The notes: generated from the letters alone by a model not told the origin. Shown: positions 26,576 to 36,991, numbered from the stretch's first letter. The stretch is DNA of 64,000 nucleotides from Pseudoalteromonas luteoviolacea NCIMB 1944 (GCF_001625565.1 NZ_AUXS01000011.1:62001-126000), one strand, 5' to 3'. Made by a program: numbers and translations.

Positions 26576-27154
26576 CATCCTCTTAGTAGTCTTACTAAAA
26601 ACGCGCCTGTTTAGTTGACCAAGTATGTCTATCAACATATTTCAACTTTGGCCTTAGTGAGTGTTTTAATTGGCTGATATGCAATTCTTTCTATTGCCGG
26701 AATGTACAGGGAGACAATTGAAAAAAGAATAACGCAAATGGTTTAAGCGGACTAAGCGCCAAAAAATGTAAAACCAACTAATTAAACAGGGTAAGCCTTG
26801 TACTTATACTTAGTTGACCTGTGCATGGCATTGAAATAAACGATAAGTACGTGTGTTTTTTATCACAGTATATGAGTGTATTTTTAGGGGAGATTAGTTT
26901 GCTTGTTAGAAATGTTAAGGATGCTGAAGCCGTTCAATGGTGACTCATAACCTTGATAATGGCCAGCTTAATTGGAGTAATTATTACAAGCTACGCTGGA
27001 TTAAATACGATTTTTGTTGGATATGGCTGGAGCGAGCCTACTTTCTTCACGGGATTAAGCCTCACGCTTACGAGTCGTTCAAATAACAGAATAAACGCAT
27101 GTCCGTTATTCACTCATTAGTGCCGAATAAATAAATGAATTTAGAAGTGTCTCT
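26576..27154. other. Gene-free stretch between convergent genes (579 bp)
   Basis: No convincing gene. A 48-codon frame from an ATG at 26959 (MASLIGVIITSYAGLNTIF) lacks a ribosome-binding site and looks accidental. No terminator is clear. Confidence 0.4.
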
Positions 27155-27706
27155 TTAAATTTCTAGGATTTCAGGCTTCAGTATAGCGTACAGGAGATTC
27201 CCTAAAAAATGTTTGTACATCGCCTCTATCTCTTCTTTGCATATCGTCCCACCGCGTATCAGCATCTCTTGTCTTTCAGCAGGTTCTTTCACAATATATC
27301 CTGTAGAAGTGAATCCATTTTTTTCATAAAAAGCTTTACGTTTAATTCTCTGTTGAAAATTATCCGCTGAATTATCAAGCTCCTCAATATTCAAGATAAC
27401 TCTTTGCCCGGAATATTCATCTTTCATCGAATCCATAACCTTGCTGCCGTAGCCATCAGAACGACGCTGCTCTGATATTGCAAAAAACTTTACAAATATA
27501 ATGTTTTTATACGCTTTAACATAGATAAATCCCACCCAAATATCTTGGTCATATAGAGAATAAAACCCTGCTTTACCGTTTCTCAATCTATATTTAACAA
27601 CCCATGAAGGCAGCCGTTGCACCTTTGGAAAAGCTTCAAAAAAAAGATCTATAACTTTTGCGTAGTTAGTATCATGTTTGGTAAGAGGTTTGAATTTGAT
27701 GGTCAT
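27155..27706 (-). CDS. GNAT-family N-acetyltransferase
   Basis: This 183-residue cytoplasmic protein has the GNAT layout: strands VGFIYVKAYKNIIFVKFFAIS, the acetyl-CoA-binding loop region EQRRSDGYGSKVMDSM (a Q/R-x-x-G-x-G/A type motif), and a late AFYEKNGF block that is typical of family members. It should transfer an acetyl group to an amine on a small molecule or protein, but the substrate cannot be inferred. The ATG at 27706 is preferred, with GGA eight bases upstream; an in-frame TTG at 27721 is less likely. The gene stands alone. Confidence 0.85.
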   Translation of the reverse strand: MTIKFKPLTKHDTNYAKVIDLFFEAFPKVQRLPSWVVKYRLRNGKAGFYSLYDQDIWVGFIYVKAYKNIIFVKFFAISEQRRSDGYGSKVMDSMKDEYSGQRVILNIEELDNSADNFQQRIKRKAFYEKNGFTSTGYIVKEPAERQEMLIRGGTICKEEIEAMYKHFLGNLLYAILKPEILEI

Positions 27707-28210
27707 ATTTAGTATCCGCAAATAGAGTGATATAGTTCGAAAATTAAGCGGTGGTCACTAATACGTAACGAAATATATCGCTACTCGCTTTTATTAACAC
27801 TTTAACTGTTAAACTTGTGAGGATCTCACTAGCTCTGAAAACCAATCGAATGTTAAAGTTGTGGTGAAGGCTTTAATCCTATCAAGCACGGAAATAATAA
27901 TATAAATGCAGCCCTAGTTTTTTTACTTTTCACATTTTTCCAATATAAGAACTTTGCTTTAAATTCATTCCTTATATCCTCAGCACTGTCTTTCATCATG
28001 AAGTCCTTATTCTTTTTCACGGGTTTGACTAGAACAAAATACTAGGCGAGTTGCAAACAGTATGTTGTAACAAAATTTGAGTTGGATAGCTCCGAATTGT
28101 TGGGTGAAAAATGATATCTGACAGTCTCTTGCTCTCTCAAAACGACCAGATGACACTCAAATCTACTCTTCTAATCACTAAGCTCATGTATAAACTTTTA
28201 ATATATCAAG
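27707..28210. other. Intergenic stretch containing one possible small ORF
   Basis: About 500 bp separate the GNAT gene from the CadC-like regulator. Apart from the small frame at 27853-27996, I see nothing that looks coding or structured. Confidence 0.4.
27853..27996 (-). CDS. Possible small protein, 47 residues
   Basis: A 47-codon frame from the ATG at 27996 has an AAGGA ribosome-binding site at 28008-28004 with a 7-nt spacer to this ATG. The product is basic in its N-terminal half (EFKAKFLYWKNVKSKKTR) and hydrophobic near the end (AAFILLFPCLIGL). It would suit a small membrane-associated protein. There is no homologue I can name, and a chance ORF is quite possible. Confidence 0.3.
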   Translation of the reverse strand: MKDSAEDIRNEFKAKFLYWKNVKSKKTRAAFILLFPCLIGLKPSPQL

Positions 28211-30079
28211 TTAGATCTTCTTCTTGTTCTGCTCATAAGGGTTAATCACCCCTAATTTTGAGAGCTTTTCTCGGTTAACGCGCTGCCATCTGGGGCGAGC
28301 TGTATTTTGGATGTAGTGACGGTAGATCATGGCATCGGTTTCATCTTGTAGCTCGGCTCCCAACTCCAATAGTTTGAGCGCCATATCTAGTCCTACCCAG
28401 TCAATATGTTGCATTCGGGCGGTATTAAAGCTTGTGCGTGCGTGTTGCTTAGCTAACTCGGGCTGCTCTAGTCGATGATAAATTTTGGCAAGTAAAAAGT
28501 GTTTCCTGGCGGGCTCAGTAATATTACTTGTTAAAGCCAAAGCTTGCTCAGACTGATCTTGACCTAGATATAAATTCGCGAGCTGTTCACTGACAGAGAA
28601 AAACACCCAGTAGTTTTCAGGTGTAACTGGTTGTTCTAGCACTTTTAAATAAAATCGTTGCTTTTCCTCAACGGTTTGCTCAAACAGCGCAAAGTGGTAA
28701 AAAATAAGCATATAGTGAGAACCGTCGAGTTGATGATCGGCAAGGAGTGTTTTGGCTTGAAACAAATAGTCGTACTTCTCTTTCTCACGCTTTAGTTTAA
28801 ATGCATTTATCGATAGCAGAGTATAAGCCCTTATCTCTTGGACTGGTCGGTTAGCCAAGCGAGCTTGGCTGGCAGATTTATATAAATGCTTTTGAATTGT
28901 TGGGAAATCTTTGTGGTGTGCGGCAACATCTGCAAGTGACTTACTGATTTCGCTGTTGAGTGCATTAAAGTCGGCTTGGTCCATCAAGTTGCTGGCTTGC
29001 TCTAAGTGCTGTTGTGCGAGTTGAAACTGGTTTAATGCGATGAATAAACGCGCTTTTAACCATTGTGCATAGGCCATGTATATCGGGTGGTTTTGTTGCT
29101 CACTCAGGCTTATCATTTGCTCAATTCGAGCGCTGGCCACATTGTGGTTATATTCAGACAGCAAACGTTCTATCAGATGTTTTAAAACGTCTAAATCATT
29201 AGGGTCTTGGTTATTGAGCATTGCCAGCTCTGAGGTTGTAAAGGAGTCTATTTGCAGATAGAAATAGTCTGACTGTACAAGGCTATCTATTTTTCTTTTT
29301 AACTGCGCTTTAAGGTCATTGACTGTGGAGCCATACAGATACCCTTGCCAATGCCTTAAGTGGCCTTGAAGGCGGTATTCCAGTAAAAATACGTGTTCAT
29401 CTTCAATACGTTGTTGATATACAAAACCACTCAAAATTAGCTTGTCCGAAGAGGGCACGAGTTTTTTGTATTCTATGTAAGGTGAATTGAATATCGCTTG
29501 TGCGGAGCTAGTATTACTAGGAGCAAGGGAATTGGTAGACAAGGTATTGTTTAGGGCTTGTGTTTCAGAGCTGAGGTGCCCCTCAAACCGCGGGGAAATA
29601 GGCACTAACAAAACTGATTGAGCTTTTTGGGGGACACTATGGTTTGTTGTGATGTTACTGCTAGGCCAATACCAAAACAAAGCACAAAGACTGATCGTTG
29701 CAAATGAAATTAGCGCTAGGATCAGAGGCAGGCTTGCTCTACCTGTATTCTTAAGTGGGTGTTCGTCCGATGGAGTGTCGCCAACTGGTGGTGTGCTTAG
29801 TACAAGCTGCCATTGATAGCCGCGTTTGGGAAAGGTTTTTATCGCTTCGTCTGAAATTAGCGCCCTTAGTTGGCTGATATTTTGGAATACGACTTGTTCA
29901 GATACCACGCGATCTTGCCAAACATGATCAAGTATGTCCTCTTTGCTAAGAACTTTATCTTTTGATTCGATTAATAGTGTTAACAGCTTACATTGTGTAG
30001 GGGTTAAAGGCACATTACTCTGATTTTTAAAGAGTAATCCTTGTTGAATATCGAATTTAAAGTCTAAAAAATACAGCAT
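28211..30079 (-). CDS. CadC-like membrane-bound winged-helix regulator with TPR-like sensor
   Basis: This 622-residue protein joins an N-terminal OmpR/PhoB-type winged helix (about residues 15-95, LTPTQCKLLTLLIESKDKVLSKEDILDHVWQD) to a single membrane segment (about 125-148) and a large periplasmic helical domain with TPR-like repeats (about 290-560). Such ToxR/CadC-like proteins bind DNA from the membrane in response to periplasmic signals. The start is uncertain: an in-frame GTG at 30094 exists, but the ATG at 30079 gives the normal N-terminus. It is divergent from a membrane adenylate cyclase. A relic of its 3' end lies at 20787-20998. Confidence 0.85.
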   Translation of the reverse strand: MLYFLDFKFDIQQGLLFKNQSNVPLTPTQCKLLTLLIESKDKVLSKEDILDHVWQDRVVSEQVVFQNISQLRALISDEAIKTFPKRGYQWQLVLSTPPVGDTPSDEHPLKNTGRASLPLILALISFATISLCALFWYWPSSNITTNHSVPQKAQSVLLVPISPRFEGHLSSETQALNNTLSTNSLAPSNTSSAQAIFNSPYIEYKKLVPSSDKLILSGFVYQQRIEDEHVFLLEYRLQGHLRHWQGYLYGSTVNDLKAQLKRKIDSLVQSDYFYLQIDSFTTSELAMLNNQDPNDLDVLKHLIERLLSEYNHNVASARIEQMISLSEQQNHPIYMAYAQWLKARLFIALNQFQLAQQHLEQASNLMDQADFNALNSEISKSLADVAAHHKDFPTIQKHLYKSASQARLANRPVQEIRAYTLLSINAFKLKREKEKYDYLFQAKTLLADHQLDGSHYMLIFYHFALFEQTVEEKQRFYLKVLEQPVTPENYWVFFSVSEQLANLYLGQDQSEQALALTSNITEPARKHFLLAKIYHRLEQPELAKQHARTSFNTARMQHIDWVGLDMALKLLELGAELQDETDAMIYRHYIQNTARPRWQRVNREKLSKLGVINPYEQNKKKI

Positions 30080-30274
30080 GGTTTGGGCAATCACTCCATT
30101 GTAGTGGCTGCAATAGTAGCGCAGAGGCTGTCATTTGTGAATGCTCTGAATTCCACTTAGTTTTTATCGCTTAATGTATTTGAAAGTGACCAAGCTACAC
30201 TAAAGGAGTTAGGTGTAGCTGCGTATGATTTTTGTAGCGGTAAATAAAAGAGACTAAATGGTGGCAAGATATTT

Positions 30275-31534
30275 ATGAAATGGTTAAAGGATATAGATGA
30301 GTCTTTTGATGTGTTACTCACAGACTGTTATCAGCAAAGAGAGATGGAAATGGAATTCCACATCAACCAAATTCGATTTGTGGGGCTGATGTCACTATTT
30401 ATTCTAGAGCTTTTGATAGGCTTGCTAAATAGAGGGATAGATTGGACGCTTATCATTGTAGACGTTGGCACTATGGCGTTGACTGCAATTTGGTGTTTGT
30501 GCGTGGCACGCTTTGCTAAAAGTGAGGGGTATAAGCCTTGGTTAAAGTATGTATCAATTCTATTCGACTATCTCATTATCTTGGCAATCACACTGGAAAT
30601 GGAGTTTTTGTCTGAGATTGGGCACTTTTTACATGATATGCACAATACTGAATTTGAATTAATGCTCATTAGCGCATTGATTTTGTTTAATGTGATGAGT
30701 GCGTTTAGGCAGGGCAAACTCATTATTTACTATTCAACGTTATGTTGTTTGGCAACAGGAACCATTATTTTAGAACACAGTGGCACTGCCCGGGCGATTG
30801 AAATGCATGAACAGATTATCATATTGTTCTCGGGTCTACTGGCGTGGTCAATTTCAAGTTACATCACAAACACCTATACCCGTCTACGCCACAGAGAAAG
30901 GTTACTTAGGTATTTACCAAAAAAGCTAGTGAGTGCGGTTGAAACGGGCAAAGTCGATATCGAGCCCGGTGGCGAACGGCGCAATGTCACCGTACTTATG
31001 GCTGATATAAGACGTTTTACAAGCTTGTGTGAGTCGCATGAGCCCGAAGTCATAACCGGTTTATTAAATCGCTATTTTTCAGCCATGAGTGTTATCGTTT
31101 TTAAATATGATGGCATGGTTGATAAATTTATTGGTGACGCAATTATGGCAATTTTTGGCACTCCCCAAGATGAAGGTAACAGTGCCAGAAATGCGATAGA
31201 TGCGGCAAAAGAGATGTTGCAGGCGCTAGAAGCACTAAACAAAGAGTTTGTCGACGAAGGATTGCCGAGTTTAGAAATTGGCATTGGTGTTCACAGTGGC
31301 GAAGCTATTGCCGGCAATGTTGGCAGTGTCAGTTGTATGGATTACACCGTCATTGGAGACACAGTTAATGTTGCTGCTAGAATTGAGAGCAAAACCAAAG
31401 ATTTAAAAAAACCGTTGCTTATCAGTAAAGTGAGTGTTGTTCAATCAGAACACATTGACTTACAAAAAGCCGCTGAAGTTACCTTGAAAGGGCGTATTGA
31501 GCCGATAGAGGTGTTTTTTGATCCGTCAATTTAA
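30275..31534 (+). CDS. Membrane-bound class III adenylate cyclase
   Basis: This 419-residue protein has about five or six membrane segments in residues 35-210 and a class III cyclase domain at about 235-405. Metal ligands Asp244 (VLMADIRRF) and Asp288 (DKFIGDAIMAIFG) are present. Lys284 and Asp362 (VIGDTVNVAAR), which favour ATP over GTP, and the transition-state residues Asn365 and Arg369 are also visible, so it should be an active adenylate cyclase making cAMP. The membrane domain is not a recognised sensor. It is divergent from the CadC-like regulator with 195 bp between starts, so regulation of one by the other is possible. Confidence 0.92.
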   Translation: MKWLKDIDESFDVLLTDCYQQREMEMEFHINQIRFVGLMSLFILELLIGLLNRGIDWTLIIVDVGTMALTAIWCLCVARFAKSEGYKPWLKYVSILFDYLIILAITLEMEFLSEIGHFLHDMHNTEFELMLISALILFNVMSAFRQGKLIIYYSTLCCLATGTIILEHSGTARAIEMHEQIIILFSGLLAWSISSYITNTYTRLRHRERLLRYLPKKLVSAVETGKVDIEPGGERRNVTVLMADIRRFTSLCESHEPEVITGLLNRYFSAMSVIVFKYDGMVDKFIGDAIMAIFGTPQDEGNSARNAIDAAKEMLQALEALNKEFVDEGLPSLEIGIGVHSGEAIAGNVGSVSCMDYTVIGDTVNVAARIESKTKDLKKPLLISKVSVVQSEHIDLQKAAEVTLKGRIEPIEVFFDPSI

Positions 31535-31740
31535 ATGTTTATTTTTCGTTTATACATTGAAAATATTTTGGTTTTATTTTGAGCGCTTTTGATTTATTAT
31601 GGGGACAGCTCAAAAATAAGCTTGCCAAAATTATTGTTCTTTTTGGGAAGGTATTAAACTTTCTCATGCTTTGAAGCGCATGGAAGGGGTCATTGAGAAT
31701 TCAAAGGAGTAATGAATTTTTGGTAAGCATATTTTTGAGT

Positions 31741-31786
31741 GGCAAAAAGAAAAGAGCAAAACGACTTTACATCGCTTTACTCTTTT
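31741..31786 (-). terminator. Rho-independent terminator of the S9 peptidase gene
   Basis: On the minus strand a 15-bp stem (arms 31786-31772 and 31764-31750, two G-U pairs) with a 7-nt loop is followed by TTTTCTTTTT. It lies 14 bp after the stop at 31800. Confidence 0.87.
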
Positions 31787-31799
31787 GACATGGAATTAC

Positions 31800-33863
31800 T
31801 TATTTATTCGCTTCTTTCGTCGCTTTAAGTTTAGCTGCATGATCTATTTTATAGTCAGGCATAGCTTTGTTTCCGTGGATAAGGTAGTTATCCATCCAAC
31901 GCATTAGACGAATGCTGTAATCATATTGTGCTGCCACTTTGCGATTGCCGTGACCTTCTCCCGGGTAATAAATCAGGCGAACATCTTTACCTTGTACTTT
32001 CATATATCTGTACAATTCCATTGATTGTGCAGGGTGTACACGTGGATCATCTTTACCATGCATAATCAACAGTGGTGTTTTTGACTGACCGGCCCAGTAT
32101 ATAGGGCTTCGTTCCAGATACCATTGCCACTTCTGCCAAGGATAAGAGCGCGCGTGTACCAAAAACATTTCATTTGAAATATCAGTTGTGCCAAATTTTG
32201 ATAATTGGTTTGTGACACCAACAAACATAACACTTGCCGCGAAATGTTCAGTAAGTTTTGTCGCGCCCCAAGCAGACGCATAACCACCGTAAGAGCCGCC
32301 AGTTATACCTACGCGTTTTGTATCAACTAAACCAATGTCGACAAGGTATTTTTTCATATCGACTAGGTCGTCAAACTCTTTGCCTGCGTAGTCACCTTGG
32401 CCTAACTTTGAGTAGTCAACGCCTTTGCCCGTAGAGCCACGGTAATTTGGATAAAATATAGCATAGCCGCGTGCTGCGCCCATTTGGCCAGGGTCTGAAT
32501 AGCTCGTTAACCAGCCATTTTTATCGTGAGACTCTGGACCGCCGTGCACAGACATTATAAGTGGGTAGCGTTGGCCTTCTTGATAATCCAGTGGGTAGAT
32601 AAGTACACCGCCAATTTCAACACCATCTCGCGCTTTGAAAGTCAGTGCTTCTTGTTTTGCAAAACGTTTGTTATCTAACCATGCGTTTGAATTAGACAAA
32701 CGAGTAGGGCGTTTTTTGCGCAGCATAAACACTTCGCTCGGGTGTTTTGCAGTGTGGGCTGTTAGTGCAATTGTTTTGTCTGAGTCAGAAACAGACAATC
32801 GACCGGCAATAAATCGGCCTTCTTTGACTAATTTTTTATATTTTTGCGAACCAACTTTAATTTGACCAACAAAGCTTTCGGCACCTACATGCCCTACGAA
32901 GTTCAGTGTATTTTTGCGATTAGACCACTCAAAGTCGCCAATATGGCCCATGAAATTAGGGATCCACTCTTCAACTTTGCCTGTTTCTGCATTTGCTAAG
33001 AATAAGCGACCTTTTGCAGGATCGTGTTTGTCTTCAGCGCCTAAAATAGCAATATACTTACCATCGTGTGAAAACTCGGCTTCACCTAACTTACCTTCAG
33101 TTTTAAACGATGTGGTTATTTGCCTTGTTTTGGCATCCATAACATGCCATTGAGACTTCATGTATTGGTCATCTATGAGTGCTGTAGGCTGCGTTTTTAC
33201 AAGCAGTTTGCTCGCATCATCGGACCAATTAACATCGCTTACATACCCTTCTACGGCGACCACATCAGGCGTGATAGGCTTTTGGCTTGGTTCTAGGTTA
33301 ATGATGTGAAGCTGTTTGTTCTTTAGGCCCAGTTCATATACTTCGGCCATAAAACCAAGTTTTTTCAGCTCTTTTTCAGAGCTATCTTTTGCTGGCATGG
33401 CAAGGACTGCAACTTGTTTCCCGTTAGGGCTAAGCTGATATTTTGATATGGACGTGTCTTTTAAAGCAAATACCTTTTGTGCCTCACCGCCGTTAAAGGC
33501 AATGCGATACAAAGTTTTAAACTTATCTGTTTTTTTCTTCGTTAAGAAATAAATAAATTGACCATCAGCTGACCAAGAGATGCTGCTGATATTCACTTTG
33601 CCGGTAATAAACGGACGCTCGACGCCATTGTCATCAACAAGGTGAAGCTCAGCAAAGTTTTTTCCATTTTTGTCAACGTACAGTTCACGCGGCACTGAGC
33701 GGGTGAATGCTACTGACTCACCATCAGGGCTTACCGCTGAACTGATGACTTTTTGAATTTTTGGAATATCTTCTAGGGTGATTGTATCTGACTGAGCTAT
33801 TGCCAAAGCACTTGTGCTGACGAGGCCAACAGCAAGAGCAATAGTCGATTTTATCAATTTCAT
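31800..33863 (-). CDS. Secreted S9-family (prolyl oligopeptidase-like) peptidase
   Basis: This 687-residue protein has a signal peptide (cut after ALA or AIA near residue 22), a beta-propeller region (about 30-400) with SPDG-type repeats, and a C-terminal alpha/beta hydrolase peptidase domain. The catalytic triad is complete: Ser524 in GGSYGGY, Asp606 in HGKDDPRVHP and His638 in GEGHGNR. It should cleave peptides in the periplasm or outside. It is transcribed away from the TonB-dependent receptor cluster, from a separate promoter, and ends in a strong terminator at 31741-31786. Alteromonadales often carry such peptidases next to receptors, suggesting peptide use. The start is preceded by a plausible AAGG-type site. 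Confidence 0.93.
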   Translation of the reverse strand: MKLIKSTIALAVGLVSTSALAIAQSDTITLEDIPKIQKVISSAVSPDGESVAFTRSVPRELYVDKNGKNFAELHLVDDNGVERPFITGKVNISSISWSADGQFIYFLTKKKTDKFKTLYRIAFNGGEAQKVFALKDTSISKYQLSPNGKQVAVLAMPAKDSSEKELKKLGFMAEVYELGLKNKQLHIINLEPSQKPITPDVVAVEGYVSDVNWSDDASKLLVKTQPTALIDDQYMKSQWHVMDAKTRQITTSFKTEGKLGEAEFSHDGKYIAILGAEDKHDPAKGRLFLANAETGKVEEWIPNFMGHIGDFEWSNRKNTLNFVGHVGAESFVGQIKVGSQKYKKLVKEGRFIAGRLSVSDSDKTIALTAHTAKHPSEVFMLRKKRPTRLSNSNAWLDNKRFAKQEALTFKARDGVEIGGVLIYPLDYQEGQRYPLIMSVHGGPESHDKNGWLTSYSDPGQMGAARGYAIFYPNYRGSTGKGVDYSKLGQGDYAGKEFDDLVDMKKYLVDIGLVDTKRVGITGGSYGGYASAWGATKLTEHFAASVMFVGVTNQLSKFGTTDISNEMFLVHARSYPWQKWQWYLERSPIYWAGQSKTPLLIMHGKDDPRVHPAQSMELYRYMKVQGKDVRLIYYPGEGHGNRKVAAQYDYSIRLMRWMDNYLIHGNKAMPDYKIDHAAKLKATKEANK

Positions 33864-34339
33864 TATACTAGCCTTGAAAAAGAGTGTGAGAAAGACGTGA
33901 AACGTCGAGCTATAAAAAATTTACGCCATTTTACGTTCGGCCTTACAGAAAACCACTGTTTGCGACTAATCGTCCTAGGTATGCGACTAACAGCTTAATT
34001 GCATAAATAAGCATAATTGATGAGTGATTAAAAATGAACATTTTTACCGCGACATCATTGCTATTTTAACTCACGGTTTTGTGTGCTCTCCTGAGAAACG
34101 AATTATTTATTACCGCTAAATTTGTAGAGTTGTTTTTACTTTCAATGCATTAGCCGTTTAAACGCTTTTTGATAGCAGTAAATAACGTAAAAACTAGGCT
34201 GAACTTAGCACGCTGAGAAAGAGGCTGATTGCTAGCTGTTTTGATAGAAGAGCGGCCTACACTAGGATTAATGTTAAACCCTAGTGCAGAATATGACGTA
34301 CGGAGTATGCGGTTGGATTTTGCTAGGTTTTTGCTAAAT
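33864..34339. other. Intergenic stretch between the S9 peptidase and a TonB-dependent receptor
   Basis: No gene is evident. CACTAGG and CCTAGTG near 34259-34285 form a hairpin without a T-run, and TGCGACTAA occurs twice near 33960-33990, both of unknown meaning. The peptidase promoter must lie at the left end. Confidence 0.4.
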
Positions 34340-36991
34340 CTAGTGTGTATTGAAACGATACCTTGCACCAAAATAAAAGCGGCGACCGTTTTGATAAATG
34401 GCTGTTGGTGCATATTCATTTCTGTCGTATGTGTAAATAAGCTCATTATTGATATTCAGAAACTCAAAGATAAGATCCAAATCATCATTCAGTGACAGCG
34501 TCACATTACCATCTAGTTGACCATAGTCATCCATTTTCGTTTCACCAATGCCTGTTGCAAACTTGGTACGGTAGTTATACGCAAGCCTCATACTGATAAA
34601 GCTATTTTCGTAATAGGCAGTTAAGTTTGCACTGTGTCTTGAAGTACCTGGGATCCAATCCGATTGTCCTGAAAGTTGTGATGTACGATCGCCGTCAACA
34701 AAGGTGTAGTTGGCAATGACGCCAAACCCGTATGCTATGGCCTGTTGATAGCTGAGCTCAAGGCCTCGGATCACACCTCCCGCACCATTGATAGGCCTGT
34801 CTATCGACATTAAAATGCCTTCATGAGATTCGAGTTGGCGATTGAACTCGATGAACGACTCAACATCTTTGCTGAATAGGGCGATAGACGCGAGCGCTGA
34901 ATCAGCAAAATACCACTCAAATCCAAAATCAAACTGGGTGGCTCTGTATGGATCAAGGTCTGGATTTCCACCTTGCCCTTGGGCTTGTGTCACGTTGTAG
35001 TTGGTTGAAGGCATCAAATGATGGAATTGAGCACGTGACATAACTCTCGCGACTGCGAATCGAGAAATGAGTTGATCGGTCAAATCAAATTGAATATTGA
35101 GGCTAGGTAAAATATCGGTGTAATTTTTTGATTTAGTCTGCCAAGTATAATTAGCTTGATCACTGGGTAAGGTTGCAATGCGTTCATATGCGCTGGATTT
35201 TTGCCAAGTTGATACAACTCGCACGCCTAAGTTCGCTTGGTATGTATCGCCTGCAAGTTCAAGCATAGCGTAGCCTGCGAGCGTTTCTTCTTCAATTGAA
35301 AAGCGGCTGGTCTTTTCTTCTGATTGAACAAAGTTTAGTTTCGAAAAGTCGTCTGCTAATGTTTTGATATCGGCAAAACTGTACTCTTTTAATGTGTGTT
35401 GATCTCCGACGCCATCTAAATAACCACTAACAAATTGTGCAGGATAGTCCGCAAGAGTCGTATTTAATTGTCCAGCCAACCCATCCAGACCTCCATGCTG
35501 TGAGCGCATGCGAATAAAATCTCGTTTATGGCGTTTATATTTTCCTCCAAAACGGAAAGTTTGAAGGTGTTGATAAGAGAGATCGCGAGAGAAGTCTTTT
35601 TGCAGAAAGTAACCAACATCGTTACCGTCTTGACTGTCATTGCGTGCTTCACTGATAAACCATTGGTTAGGGTTGAGTGGTGAAGTGTTATAACTGGTTT
35701 TAATATTTTTTACTTGTCTCGTGTCAAAGCTATAGTGGGTATTGGTTGCAAATTGTGCGGTATTATCTTCGCTTGTACCACCGTCACCGTGCGTATACCC
35801 AGCTTGGTACTGTGCATGCCACCAAGGACCAACGTATGAAAGGTCAAAATGAACACTTTGTGTTTGGATCTGTGCTTCTCTCCAAATGGCTTCCATACTG
35901 GTATTAAATGGCTGTGCCGTGGCTGGTGTTAAACTTCCATAGGCTAGAGTCTGGTCGATTATCTGATAGTCACTAAGTTGACTACCTGCATCTAAAGCTT
36001 TGCCCGGTTGCCAAAGGAAATTCTGGTTTGAATTATCGGCACTGAGCTGCGAATGTAGAAGGTGGGTTCTTAAAGTCCAGTGCTCATCGATATGGTAGGT
36101 TGCACTGGAGGTAAAGCTTGTAAGTGCCCTATCTTGTTGAAATACCGCAGAGCCACCGCCGCCGGGAGACCATATTTTTTGAAGGTCGCCAGTTTGAGCT
36201 TTTGCTGGGGTTAACTGCCCCGCATCATTAATTTTATAATCGCGCTCATGCCATCCCCAGGATTCTAGACCATCTCTGCGTAAGCTACGTTGCTGGTGGT
36301 TAACGGAAAACAACAAAGCGAAATTTTGTGATGGATTTATCCAGCTATAAACAGCTGATAGTTGGGGGTCATATTGCTGCGACAAGTCGTTATATTGCAA
36401 TTGAGAGGTGAGGGACAGAGTACCTGGTTCAGAATAAAATGGATCGAGAGTTTTGATGTTAATAGCACCACCTAATGAGCCTTCATCTTGGTTGGCTTTA
36501 GGTGTTTTATACACTTCTAAACTCGATACGATGTCCGCTGGTAGTAAGGTAAAGTTGAATCCTCTACTTGGTAAAGAAGAAATCCACCAATCAGCAGATG
36601 CTAAGTATTGACCATTGAGGTAGGTGCGGTTTTGCTCAGGTGTGGTGCCTCTAACGCCGACTCGCTCGCCTTCGCCTTGAACCCGCGATAGTGAAATCCC
36701 GGTGATCCGTTGAAGTGCTTCTGCAACATTTTTATCAGGGAATTTACCGATTTCTTGCGTGCTTATACTGTCTGATGTTTGTTGACTAAAACGCTTTACA
36801 TTGAGAGACTTGACAACGCTGTCATGGAAGGCCCTGATTTCAATATGTATTAGGTCGTCACTCGCACTCGACTTTTTCGTTGGGTCCTGGCTGGACTTGT
36901 CTTGATGATTTTGTGTTTGCTGGCTGAAACAAACAGAACATATAAATAGCATTAGGAGGTGAAACAGGTAAATAAAGCGTTTCATAATCAT
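34340..36991 (-). CDS. TonB-dependent receptor (outer membrane), first of two paralogues
   Basis: This 883-residue protein has a signal peptide (cut near FS-QQTQN), a TonB-box-like segment before the plug, and a plug domain with FPDKNVAEALQRITGISLSRVQGEGERV, LNGQYLASADWW and a PKANQDEGSLGG block. A 22-stranded barrel follows, ending in GRRFYFGARYRF with the C-terminal Phe-type end common to outer-membrane barrels. It imports a large ligand, probably a peptide, sugar or metal complex, at the expense of TonB energy. The ATG at 36991 has GGAG nine bases upstream. It is divergent from a propeller-type wHTH regulator 198 bp away, and closely related to the receptor at 41717-44284. Confidence 0.93.
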   Translation of the reverse strand: MIMKRFIYLFHLLMLFICSVCFSQQTQNHQDKSSQDPTKKSSASDDLIHIEIRAFHDSVVKSLNVKRFSQQTSDSISTQEIGKFPDKNVAEALQRITGISLSRVQGEGERVGVRGTTPEQNRTYLNGQYLASADWWISSLPSRGFNFTLLPADIVSSLEVYKTPKANQDEGSLGGAINIKTLDPFYSEPGTLSLTSQLQYNDLSQQYDPQLSAVYSWINPSQNFALLFSVNHQQRSLRRDGLESWGWHERDYKINDAGQLTPAKAQTGDLQKIWSPGGGGSAVFQQDRALTSFTSSATYHIDEHWTLRTHLLHSQLSADNSNQNFLWQPGKALDAGSQLSDYQIIDQTLAYGSLTPATAQPFNTSMEAIWREAQIQTQSVHFDLSYVGPWWHAQYQAGYTHGDGGTSEDNTAQFATNTHYSFDTRQVKNIKTSYNTSPLNPNQWFISEARNDSQDGNDVGYFLQKDFSRDLSYQHLQTFRFGGKYKRHKRDFIRMRSQHGGLDGLAGQLNTTLADYPAQFVSGYLDGVGDQHTLKEYSFADIKTLADDFSKLNFVQSEEKTSRFSIEEETLAGYAMLELAGDTYQANLGVRVVSTWQKSSAYERIATLPSDQANYTWQTKSKNYTDILPSLNIQFDLTDQLISRFAVARVMSRAQFHHLMPSTNYNVTQAQGQGGNPDLDPYRATQFDFGFEWYFADSALASIALFSKDVESFIEFNRQLESHEGILMSIDRPINGAGGVIRGLELSYQQAIAYGFGVIANYTFVDGDRTSQLSGQSDWIPGTSRHSANLTAYYENSFISMRLAYNYRTKFATGIGETKMDDYGQLDGNVTLSLNDDLDLIFEFLNINNELIYTYDRNEYAPTAIYQNGRRFYFGARYRFNTH

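Noticed and set aside
26959..27105. 48-codon frame MASLIGVIITSYAG in the 26.6-27.2 kb gap
   Set aside because: No ribosome-binding site, no family and a biased composition; it looks like an accidental frame.
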